Made by a program: the position numbers and the translations under genes | In this document: positions 1-6,431 of the stretch, piece after piece | Numbering within the stretch: position 1 is the first letter of the stretch | Layout: every line of letters begins with the position of its first letter | The notes under the pieces: generated by a model | What the model was told of the DNA's origin: nothing | Databases searched by the model: none | What the model saw: the letters and a program-made list of their open reading frames with translations, nothing else | Source of the DNA: Planctomycetota bacterium | GTDB taxonomy: Bacteria > Planctomycetota > Planctomycetia > Pirellulales > Pirellulaceae | DNA: 10,714 nt | Direction: 5' to 3' | NCBI GenBank assembly: GCA_024277285.1 | Contig: JAJRVM010000250.1 | Coordinates: 1 to 10,714 of the forward strand

Positions 1-210
1 ATGACGGGCAAAAAACAGCGCTCGGTGGAACGTCTTCCGATCAGGTGGCCGTTTGCCATTCTTCGAGCTCATCGAGAGCCAAATTGTCAGACACCTAATC
101 CGGGACAAACTTGGTCAGATAAGTCGGGACCTAGCACCGGACTGATCCCAAGGTTGCAAGAAGCAGCGCAGCAAGTCGGACGTAGGGGTTCTTGTCCGAC
201 GAATCCAGGC
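1..210. other. Non-coding flank downstream of the pseudoprotease, with a stem-loop
   Basis: I see no convincing gene here. The plus-strand open frame that crosses it lies largely antisense to the neighbouring minus-strand gene and has no recognisable domain. A perfect 7-bp inverted repeat (gtcggac at 175-181 and gtccgac at 194-200, 12-nt loop) lies just beyond the stop codon of the minus-strand gene. It could form a stem-loop at the 3' end of that transcript, but no T-tract follows it, so a rho-independent terminator is not supported. Confidence 0.4.
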
Positions 211-1350
211 CTAGCTCTTCTTCAGCTGCTTGACCAGCCGTTGTACGGTTGCGGCAGGCACGGCATACGAGCTGACTCGCAGGGCGCGGGCGATATTCAC
301 GCCGACCACTTCGCCGTTAGTGTCGACTAGCGGACCACCACACTGCGACGGGCGAATGATCGTATCGTGCGTCAAGACTTCGGGGAACCCGCCACGCCGC
401 ACGCTGAACGGACCGCCACCCCAATGATCCTGCGGCGAAGCATCGGCGGGCGGTTTGCCAAGTCTCACTTGGAATTCAAGCAGTTCTCCCTCGCGTTGGA
501 CCATGACGGCGATCTTGTCACGCGGCGCGTGTTTGCCAATCGTCGCAATCACTTGTTCCATCGATTTCATTTCCGCACCATCGATACGGTCAATGCGATC
601 GTCCGCTTCCAGTCCGGCTCGTTGCGCTGCACTGCCATCGAGCACTTGCGTGATGACGGTGCCGCGTTCGCCACCCCCAAGACTGACGCCCAGCCAAGCG
701 CGGCGCGGATTCGGGTCGCGCGTTCCCCGCACGCGGCGCGGTTCGGTACTGATGACTCCGATGCTGAGTACCTCGCCGTGTGGATCGACCGCAGCAACCA
801 AGGTACCGGGATCGGCGGATTCACTGCGCCATGCGACCGGCTTCAGCTTCTGACCGTCGATCTTCAACAACGCCAGATCAAAATCCTTGTCGACACCGAT
901 CAGTGCAACAGCGATCGGCTCGCCACCGGCAAACTGACACGTCAATTGCTTGCTGGTGCCAAGCAAACTGGCTTTCGTCACCAAATACCCGTCAGCGTCG
1001 ACTACGGTTGCCAGTGCGACCGGTTTTCCGTCAACCAGAACATGTCCGGTTGACTTGCCAACCGATTCGGCGGCCTGTTTGTATGCCGATTTCACTTCCT
1101 TATTGTTCTTTTGATTGCGCATCGAACCACGCCACCAGCGTCCCCACCACCCCGGTTCACCGCGCCGCCTCTCACCTCGCTGCGCCAAATACTCGACCAC
1201 TTCCACGGACTCTCCGCCGTCAGCCGTTGAATCAGCTTGAAGGGCCACGATCTCCTGCGGCGAACCAAGGCCGTGCACAGCGGTAACGCACTCCACACAG
1301 CCTACCGACAGACCGATCACTACGAAAACAATTCGTTGGGCGCGTTTCAT
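211..1350 (-). CDS. Degenerate HtrA-like trypsin-fold protein with a PDZ domain inserted in the protease domain
   Basis: The product is 379 aa from the ATG at 1350. That start is chosen because a hydrophobic signal-like segment (residues 7-26) follows it; a GTG at 1377 is the alternative, and the Shine-Dalgarno is weak. After a Trp/Arg-rich stretch (58-80) comes an HtrA-like first barrel (about 108-165). GYLVTKASLLG occupies the place of the catalytic-His motif with Ser128 in the His position, while DLALLKI keeps the Asp (D158). The second barrel begins at 181-207, is interrupted by a PDZ domain (about 217-299, RAWLGVSL to LGK), and resumes at 313-375 with QCGGPLVDTNGEVVGVN, where Cys337 replaces the nucleophilic Ser. 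Inference: an exported, probably inactive protease that may bind peptides or act as a scaffold. A residual Cys-based activity seems unlikely without the His. It follows an intact HtrA-like gene in the same orientation, 404 bp away. Confidence 0.85.
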   Translation of the reverse strand: MKRAQRIVFVVIGLSVGCVECVTAVHGLGSPQEIVALQADSTADGGESVEVVEYLAQRGERRRGEPGWWGRWWRGSMRNQKNNKEVKSAYKQAAESVGKSTGHVLVDGKPVALATVVDADGYLVTKASLLGTSKQLTCQFAGGEPIAVALIGVDKDFDLALLKIDGQKLKPVAWRSESADPGTLVAAVDPHGEVLSIGVISTEPRRVRGTRDPNPRRAWLGVSLGGGERGTVITQVLDGSAAQRAGLEADDRIDRIDGAEMKSMEQVIATIGKHAPRDKIAVMVQREGELLEFQVRLGKPPADASPQDHWGGGPFSVRRGGFPEVLTHDTIIRPSQCGGPLVDTNGEVVGVNIARALRVSSYAVPAATVQRLVKQLKKS

Positions 1351-1754
1351 CGTTGCTGGTCTCAACACGCTTCTCACTTTTGCAGGAATTTCACGATTTG
1401 CAGTAATTGCTGTTGGGTGGTTAGCCGTTCCGGCTTCACCGCTTGTAGCACGTGCCGGTATCGACCAACCGAATCTTCACACATTGGATCGCCAACGCCG
1501 CGTCACTCGCTACCGCACCTAATCCGACAGCATCACTTTGCGCTCACGTTCCTTCGCAAAAGACGAGTCATCAGTGACTCATGACGCAAGAAGCCCGAAT
1601 GACGAATGCGTTTCGATCGGACGACCTTTGCCGCGTCCCGTTCTGCACGGCATTCGTGCTTCGGATTTCGCCTTCTCTTGGTCATTGGAGGTTTCGTCTT
1701 TCGATCTTGATTGGCGACCGTTGGGGACGAAGTGGCCCTGTCCAGCGAACCTAC
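1351..1754. other. 404-bp intergenic spacer between the two protease-like genes
   Basis: No coding sequence is supported; the short open frames here have no domain and run mostly against the gene direction. The spacer holds a small dyad (gagtca-tcag-tgactc, 1565-1580) and the longer imperfect inverted repeat listed separately. The upstream region of the minus-strand gene starting at 1350 lies here, but no clear promoter is visible. The spacer and its potential hairpins suggest that the two genes need not share one transcript. Confidence 0.5.
1595..1664. repeat. Imperfect inverted repeat, possible REP-like intergenic element
   Basis: The arms are ccgaatgacgaatgc (1595-1609) and gcattcgtgcttcgg (1650-1664). 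The second arm reverse-complemented matches the first at 13 of 15 positions, with a 40-nt loop. The surrounding words (gaatgacgaat, ttcggatttcg, tcattgg) look like degenerate copies of short intergenic repeats. From memory, such words are common in planctomycete intergenic DNA; this was not checked. Confidence 0.4.
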
Positions 1755-2855
1755 TCACTCGTCACGATCGCCTAGTTTCGCTTTCAGTTTCACGGTCTCC
1801 TTGCCACGGCGCAACACGATTTCCACCTCGTCGCCCGGTTTATGTTTGAGAATCAACGGCGGTAACTCGCTGTATTTCCCAAGCTCGTGACCGTCGAATT
1901 TCAACAACACATCCCCCACTTGAATGCCCGCTTTGGCCGCACCAGTCCCAGGAAACACTTCACCAATGCGCGCGTCTGAAGCGTCTTCGTCCGCCGCAAC
2001 TCCCAGGAACGCAATGTTCCGCGAACGACTGTTGAAGTCTTCGCTCGTGGCAAGCCGATCCCACGTGTCCTGAAAACAATCGACCGGTACGTGGATGTTC
2101 ACCGTTAAACGATCATCGCATCGACTGCTGATACCGATGACGTTGCCGTCAACATCAAACAGAGGCCCGCCAGAATCACCGCCCATGATCGTGCAATCTG
2201 TTATCACGGTTGTGTCGCGATGGTTCAACACGCGGCCGATTCGCACCGCCGGCGCCTTGCCACGCTCGAACAACACCGGATACCCCAGCGCGATACACCA
2301 TTGCCCGGCCTTCAAGTCCTTTGATGTGCCCATCTTGGCGTGAGGAAAGGGGCCGTCGCCCGTCAGCTTAATCAACCCCGCGTCAACGCCTCGGTCATTG
2401 CCCAAGGTCATGCCCCACACTCGACGGCCGTCGGGAAAAGTCACGCGCACGCGGCGCCCCGCACGCATGCCGACATGTGCCACCGTCAGCACGTAACCGT
2501 CCTTGCTGATCACGACACCGCTGCCCCCCGCAACGGACACCACCGTGGGAATGACTTTGGCAAGCGTCCGCTTGATCCGCTTTTCCAGTGATTTGAGATC
2601 GATCGTCTGGGGAGTCCCAGTCGCAGAGTTCCCAGTCGCAGAGTTCCCAGTCCGTGCTCTCGTTGAAATCGTTTTTGGGGCCGCTTTCTTCGCTGGCGCC
2701 GACTTGGCTGCGGACGGGACTACGCCAGACTGGGCGCGCGCATGTACGGGGGTCCAACCCCACACCAAGATCAGCAGCAACACGGCCACGGTTCCAAACC
2801 GACCAACCCGACGGTCCTGCCAGCACCTCAGATCGACTACATCACATCGCACCAT
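1755..2855 (-). CDS. Exported HtrA/DegP-like S1C serine protease with C-terminal PDZ
   Basis: The product is 366 aa from the ATG at 2855. That start is fixed by GAGGAG six bases upstream and by the signal-like segment right after it (hydrophobic residues about 20-35, possible cleavage near HARA-QS at 41). The frame stays open to 3023, but that extension has no signal or domain. A low-complexity linker (45-83) rich in Ala, Lys, Ser and Thr contains the pentapeptide NSATG twice. The trypsin-like domain (about 95-265) keeps a full triad: His127 in LTVAHV, Asp158 in VDAGLIKL and Ser228 in GGDSGGPLF. A PDZ domain follows (about 283-361, FLGVAADE to KLKAKLG). Known role of the family: degradation or quality control of misfolded envelope proteins, with PDZ recognising exposed C termini. 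It lies upstream of the degenerate homologue in the same orientation. Confidence 0.92.
   Translation of the reverse strand: MVRCDVVDLRCWQDRRVGRFGTVAVLLLILVWGWTPVHARAQSGVVPSAAKSAPAKKAAPKTISTRARTGNSATGNSATGTPQTIDLKSLEKRIKRTLAKVIPTVVSVAGGSGVVISKDGYVLTVAHVGMRAGRRVRVTFPDGRRVWGMTLGNDRGVDAGLIKLTGDGPFPHAKMGTSKDLKAGQWCIALGYPVLFERGKAPAVRIGRVLNHRDTTVITDCTIMGGDSGGPLFDVDGNVIGISSRCDDRLTVNIHVPVDCFQDTWDRLATSEDFNSRSRNIAFLGVAADEDASDARIGEVFPGTGAAKAGIQVGDVLLKFDGHELGKYSELPPLILKHKPGDEVEIVLRRGKETVKLKAKLGDRDE
2616..2652. repeat. In-frame 15-bp tandem duplication in the protease gene
   Basis: The unit cccagtcgcagagtt (plus-strand sense) is present twice without a mismatch (2616-2630, 2631-2645), followed by seven further bases of a third copy. 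On the minus strand it encodes NSATG-NSATG in the linker between signal peptide and protease domain. Length is a multiple of three, so copy number could vary without breaking the gene. Confidence 0.9.
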
Positions 2856-2861
2856 TTTCGA

Positions 2862-2867
2862 CTCCTC
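2862..2867 (-). promoter_or_regulatory. Strong Shine-Dalgarno site for the HtrA-like protease
   Basis: Read on the minus strand the site is GAGGAG, then a 6-nt spacer, then the ATG at 2855. It decides the start in favour of the internal Met over the more distal in-frame start at 3023. Confidence 0.8.
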
Positions 2868-2892
2868 GTACGGTGGTTCCGCGTGGCCAAAC

Positions 2893-2917
2893 GGGGCCCG
2901 CGCTAGCGCGCGTCCCC
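2893..2917. other. GC-rich palindromic hairpin upstream of the protease gene
   Basis: The core cgcgctagcgcg (2899-2910) is a perfect 12-bp palindrome. It is flanked by gggg (2893-2896) and cccc (2914-2917), which extend the stem across a small internal asymmetry. It lies about 38 bp upstream of the protease ATG, so it would fall in the 5' leader if transcription starts further upstream. A 12-bp palindrome alone is expected by chance a few times in a window of this size; the flanking G and C runs make it somewhat more notable. Confidence 0.4.
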
Positions 2918-3327
2918 CTATGATCACCTGTTCCAATTCACCGGTCCCTCGCGTTGCGGGCCACGGGACCTGCCAAAATTCGTACTCGGCATTCCCATGT
3001 CGTACAGTATATGGCCCAGTCAACAGGTTCGCGCGAAAACGACGTGATAAAGCGTTTTCGAGCCTGGTGGCCCATACCTCTTCTTAGCCGTTACCGCGCC
3101 AATTACCACTGAACCCACAGCCTGGGAATACCATAATGAGGCCGTTAGAGAGCAGGGCATCAAGCCGTGAACCATGGGAATCGAACCGGCTAACATTAAA
3201 TGAACACGGTTGAGCCTCCGTAGTTCCGGTACGATACTCGAATTAGAATAAACTGCCTCGGCGTGGCTGGACACTTGCGCACACGAACGTTGGCGCCTAC
3301 TGCAGGGCAGGGGTGGGCAGGTTGTGG

Positions 3328-3444
3328 CCCGCCTGTTGGCGGGATTGAGCATCCATCCGAACGTAGCGTCGCCGCAAGCCTTCGGATGGCCGTTGCCAGT
3401 GGGCATCGCGACGTTGCTCCACCAGCCGGCAATGACCTGGCAAC
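3328..3444. ncRNA. Cluster of stem-loops, possible structured RNA (speculative)
   Basis: Three perfect stems follow one another: cccgcc/ggcggg (3328-3343, 4-nt loop), ccatccgaa/ttcggatgg (3353-3389, 19-nt loop) and gttgccag/ctggcaac (3392-3444). The last encloses a further 5-bp pairing, gttgc with gcaat, including one G-U pair. Weaker 5-bp stems continue to about 3533. I could not match the region to RNase P RNA, tmRNA, SRP RNA or a riboswitch. The strand is undetermined because the stems are nearly symmetric. Each stem alone could occur by chance; only their adjacency suggests structure. Confidence 0.3.
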
Positions 3445-3638
3445 ATTCAGTCGCTGCCCTATTCTGAAGCACTGCGTGTGATCGCGCCATCGAGTCTCCG
3501 TTTAACAAGCCCGTACGTGCTTCCGCGCCTCGACCTCCTCGCGTTACCGGTTGCCCACCCCCAGAAATATCGAATAGAATGGACAAGTAGCGTGATTTTC
3601 GCTTGCAGGCACAAGGCTTTGTCTTCAAACGCCTCGTT

Positions 3639-3661
3639 CTGAAATGGTTGGCACATTTCAG
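3639..3661. promoter_or_regulatory. Dyad upstream of the PP2C gene, operator-like
   Basis: The half sites ctgaaatg (3639-3646) and catttcag (3654-3661) are perfect inverted copies separated by 7 bp. The site ends 111 bp before the GTG start of the phosphatase gene. It could be an operator or a small hairpin; no bound regulator can be named. Confidence 0.35.
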
Positions 3662-3759
3662 GCGGATACCATGCAGAAAACGGTTAGATATAGCGGCTCT
3701 ATCGAGTCTTAAAACGAAGCCTAGCCTTCACCGTGATCGCTGAACTTCTTCCAACGCAC

Positions 3760-3763
3760 GGAG
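3760..3763 (+). promoter_or_regulatory. Shine-Dalgarno supporting a GTG start
   Basis: GGAG is followed by a 9-nt spacer and then GTG at 3773. This supports the GTG as the real start of the phosphatase gene. Confidence 0.6.
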
Positions 3764-3772
3764 CTCATTCCC

Positions 3773-4684
3773 GTGACCGATTCGAACGATTTAGAAGATA
3801 CGAAAGACGGCCTGGAGCGCGGTGACACTACCGAGTCACGGTTCTGGATCCCTGCCCAGGACCGCGTGAAGATCCAATATGGCGCGGCAACACATCAGGG
3901 CAAAGTACGGCAACGCAATGAGGACCATTACGCAGTGATCCGGCGGAAACGGTTGCGCGAGATATTGGCAACCAATGTCGACATCGAGGAAGTTGACCTC
4001 CCGGCGGACGAAGCGTACACGTTGATTGTGGCCGATGGAGTGGGCGGCGAGGGGTTTGGCCATTTAGCTAGTGAGTTGGCGATCCGCATCGGCTGGGAAT
4101 CGGCCGGACGCGCTACCAGCTGGCTGATGAAACTGGCCGGCGCCGACGCCGACGAGATCAAAGCGCGAGTGGCTGGGCACGCCAAATTGATCCAACAAGC
4201 GTTTCTTTCACATACGCGGGATAACCCGCGCGTTGCGGGTATGGCAACCACATGGACCTGCGCCTATGTGACTGATTGGGACGCCGTCATCGCTCATGTG
4301 GGCGATTCCCGCGCTTACCATGGCCGGGACAACCAGTTACAACAGATTACGCACGACCATACGCTTGCCGAAGAACTACTGGAATCGGGCGCGTCTCCCC
4401 ACGACGTCGCACGGTTCCATCACGTGCTGACGCGTGTCTTTGGCGGCGAAGGGGATGAAGTGATTCCCGATGTACACCAGATTCGTCTGCTCGACGGCGA
4501 CGCGCTTTTGCTCAGCAGCGACGGACTGACCGGCGTGGTCGATGACGCCAGGATCACCGCCGCCGTGTTCGGTCACACGTCGCCCCAAGCGGCATGCGAT
4601 GAACTGATCCAAATGGCGCTTGACGGCGGTGGCCCCGATAACATCACGGTGGTCCTGCTGCGCATCTGCGCTCAGCAACCCTAA
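3773..4684 (+). CDS. PP2C-family Ser/Thr protein phosphatase
   Basis: The product is 303 aa, beginning at a GTG with GGAG upstream. The family motifs appear in order: GKVRQRNEDHY (43-53, metal ligand Asp51), VADGVGG (86-92, Asp88), GMATTWT (156-162), AHVGDSRAY (174-182), ITHDHTLAEEL (192-202), SSDGLT (248-253, Asp250) and GGPDNITVVLL (286-296, Asp289). All the Asp residues that hold the two metal ions appear present, so an active, soluble, cytoplasmic Mg/Mn-dependent phosphatase is expected. Relative to compact PP2Cs there is an acidic N-terminal extension of about 30 residues and a longer segment (about 55-82) between the first two motifs. No signal or membrane segment is seen. The partner would be a Hanks-type Ser/Thr kinase; none lies in this window, so the substrate is unknown. 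It stands alone, not coupled to malQ, which starts 202 bp downstream. Confidence 0.93.
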   Translation: MTDSNDLEDTKDGLERGDTTESRFWIPAQDRVKIQYGAATHQGKVRQRNEDHYAVIRRKRLREILATNVDIEEVDLPADEAYTLIVADGVGGEGFGHLASELAIRIGWESAGRATSWLMKLAGADADEIKARVAGHAKLIQQAFLSHTRDNPRVAGMATTWTCAYVTDWDAVIAHVGDSRAYHGRDNQLQQITHDHTLAEELLESGASPHDVARFHHVLTRVFGGEGDEVIPDVHQIRLLDGDALLLSSDGLTGVVDDARITAAVFGHTSPQAACDELIQMALDGGGPDNITVVLLRICAQQP

Positions 4685-4704
4685 CGAGCCCCACGTAACT
4701 GAAG

Positions 4705-4841
4705 CCGCCAGGACTCAGCAAATTGGGTCGTGCATTGGTTCGTTGGCAACGTCCTGGCGGGCCGGCCGCAGCGGGCCCAGCTGCGGCGGGCCTATCACAA
4801 GTTGCTGCGGCGCGTTATTCTCGCAAGGAATCGATCTTGCG
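4705..4841. other. Run of three stem-loops between the phosphatase gene and malQ
   Basis: First, ccgccaggac (4705-4714) pairs with gtcctggcgg (4751-4760). Next, gccgcagc (4765-4772) pairs with gctgcggc (4780-4787), with four further G-C pairs beyond one mismatch, giving a very GC-rich stem from 4760 to 4792 with a 7-nt loop. Then cgcaag (4822-4827) pairs with cttgcg (4836-4841). The second is strong enough to act as a transcription barrier after the phosphatase gene, but no T-run follows. Alternatively these structures form part of the malQ leader. Confidence 0.4.
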
Positions 4842-4886
4842 GCCACGCGATCAACTTATCCACCAGCTCTTGTGCGTTTTTGAACC

Positions 4887-6431
4887 ATGGAATTGCCCCC
4901 GCGCGCCAGTGGAATCCTGCTCCACCCATCGTCACTACCGGGCCCCTACGGGATCGGTACGTTGGGCGCACAGGCCTATCGCTTCGTCGATTTTCTGGTC
5001 GAGGCGGACCAGGCACTGTGGCAAATCCTGCCGCTAGGCCCCGTTGGCTTCGGCGCTTCCCCCTATTCGTCGTTCTGTTCGGTCGCCGGCAACCCGCTCT
5101 TGATCAGCTTGGAACGTCTGGTCGAACAAGGTGATCTACGTTCATCCGACTTCGCATCCGCGCTGCCTTCAATCGACTCGACCCACGTGGACTATGCCGA
5201 GTTGGAAACGTGGAAGCTTCCGGTTCTGGAAACGGCGGCGCAACACTTTCTGCTGCACGCCGACTCAGAACGCAAGGCTGCGTACGCGACGTTCTGCACA
5301 CGGCACTCGAATTGGATCGATGCGTACGGGCTGTTCATGGCAGTCAAGGAACACTTCGATCGGCAAGCGGCTGCCGAAGGCTATTGGGGCGCGACTTGGA
5401 ATCGTTATTGGGATAAGGACATCGCAATGCGCAACCCCGCAGCCGAAGCAGGTTGGCGAGTTCGACTGGCCGATCGTATCGAGCTGCAACGTATATGGCA
5501 GTTTTTCTTTTTCGAACAATGGTCTGCACTGCGACAATACGCCAATCACCATGGTGTCGCCATCATCGGCGACATGCCGATCTTCGTCGCCCTTGACAGC
5601 GTGGACGTGTGGTACGCACCGGAATTGTTCCTGCTGGACGAGACGCGACAAGAACGGTTTGTCGCCGGCGTACCTCCCGACTACTTCAGCACAACCGGCC
5701 AGCGCTGGGGGAATCCGTTGTACAATTGGGATGCCATGGCCCACGACGATTTCAACTGGTGGATGTTCCGATTCCGCTCCCTACTCGAACTGGTCGACGC
5801 CGTTCGTATCGATCATTTCCGTGGCTTCGCCGGTTGCTGGACCATCCCCGCGGACGACGAAACGGCGGTCAATGGGCAGTGGGTTAGCGTGCCCGGAACG
5901 GAGCTGTTCGAATCGTTGCGAGCTAGGTTAGGCCGCTTGCCTTTTCTTGCCGAGGACCTTGGCGTAATCACCCCCGACGTCGAAGAACTACGCGACCGCT
6001 TCGAATTCCCGGGCATGCGAGTTCTGCAGGTCGGTTTCGAGAATATCGAAATCGGCAATATCCATCTGCCTGAATACCACGTCGAAAACTCGGTCGTCTA
6101 TACCGGTACACACGACAACAACACGACCGTCGGTTGGTTCGAGGGCTTGCCCGAATACAAGCAGCGTGAACTCGCCGAGGTTCTCGGTCACGAAATACAC
6201 GACCCGGCATGGGACTTGATTCGCGTGGCGATGGCATCAGTCGCACGCACCGCGATCATACCGATGCAAGACCTGCTGCGACTCGATCAATCCGCGCGCA
6301 TGAACACACCTGGCACGTCCGATGGCAACTGGCGGTGGCGCATGAACGCCGACTATGATCGCGGCAACCTCGCCCGGCGTCTGGCACAGTTGGCCACGGA
6401 CCACAATCGCATCGATCGCTGGAACAGCTAG
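4887..6431 (+). CDS. malQ: 4-alpha-glucanotransferase (amylomaltase, GH77)
   Basis: The product is 514 aa, the usual length of compact bacterial MalQ. It transfers alpha-1,4-glucan segments between maltodextrins, releasing glucose, in cytoplasmic maltodextrin or glycogen metabolism. The N terminus has the typical SGILLHPSSLPGPYGIGTLG (8-27) followed by WQILPLGPVGFGASPY (45-60). Catalytic residues are in place: nucleophile Asp309 in VRIDHFRGF, acid/base Glu356 in FLAEDLG and third carboxylate Asp410 in GTHDNNT. GDMPIFVALDSVDVW (228-242) and PGTSDGNWRWRM (475-486) are further family motifs. The ATG at 4887 is chosen because homology begins a few residues later; no clear Shine-Dalgarno precedes it. 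No other glycogen or maltose gene is seen nearby. Its 3' end meets the truncated DapA-like gene on the opposite strand. Confidence 0.96.
   Translation: MELPPRASGILLHPSSLPGPYGIGTLGAQAYRFVDFLVEADQALWQILPLGPVGFGASPYSSFCSVAGNPLLISLERLVEQGDLRSSDFASALPSIDSTHVDYAELETWKLPVLETAAQHFLLHADSERKAAYATFCTRHSNWIDAYGLFMAVKEHFDRQAAAEGYWGATWNRYWDKDIAMRNPAAEAGWRVRLADRIELQRIWQFFFFEQWSALRQYANHHGVAIIGDMPIFVALDSVDVWYAPELFLLDETRQERFVAGVPPDYFSTTGQRWGNPLYNWDAMAHDDFNWWMFRFRSLLELVDAVRIDHFRGFAGCWTIPADDETAVNGQWVSVPGTELFESLRARLGRLPFLAEDLGVITPDVEELRDRFEFPGMRVLQVGFENIEIGNIHLPEYHVENSVVYTGTHDNNTTVGWFEGLPEYKQRELAEVLGHEIHDPAWDLIRVAMASVARTAIIPMQDLLRLDQSARMNTPGTSDGNWRWRMNADYDRGNLARRLAQLATDHNRIDRWNS

Larger units (their letters stand above)
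2856..3772. other. Long divergent intergenic region (about 0.9 kb)
   Basis: It separates the minus-strand protease gene from the plus-strand phosphatase gene, so both upstream regions must lie here. Open frames exist (a 202-codon minus-strand frame covers 3020-3628), but they are Cys/Arg-rich, without recognisable domains or good ribosome binding sites, so I do not call a gene. Contents: a GC-rich palindromic hairpin (2893-2917), a group of stem-loops (3328-3444), and a dyad upstream of the phosphatase gene (3639-3661). No tRNA could be folded, and no promoter with both -35 and -10 elements is clear. Confidence 0.5.

Noticed and set aside
120..225. Alternate minus-strand reading just past the pseudoprotease stop, giving a plausible-looking hydrophobic peptide (KNPYVRLAALLLATLG)
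   Set aside because: It has no independent start or ribosome binding site and ends soon after. The trypsin-like domain already ends naturally at 211.
1..330. Plus-strand 109-codon open frame at the left edge
   Set aside because: Its second part is antisense to the conserved C terminus of the minus-strand gene, and the translation has no domain-like pattern.
3150..3200. tRNA-like T-loop (ggttcgattcc on the minus strand)
   Set aside because: The T-stem does not pair, and no D-arm, anticodon arm or acceptor stem can be formed around it.
3020..3628. 202-codon minus-strand open frame in the divergent intergenic region
   Set aside because: It is rich in Cys and Arg, has no recognisable domain, signal or good ribosome binding site, and covers the stem-loop cluster. 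GC-rich DNA readily gives such frames.
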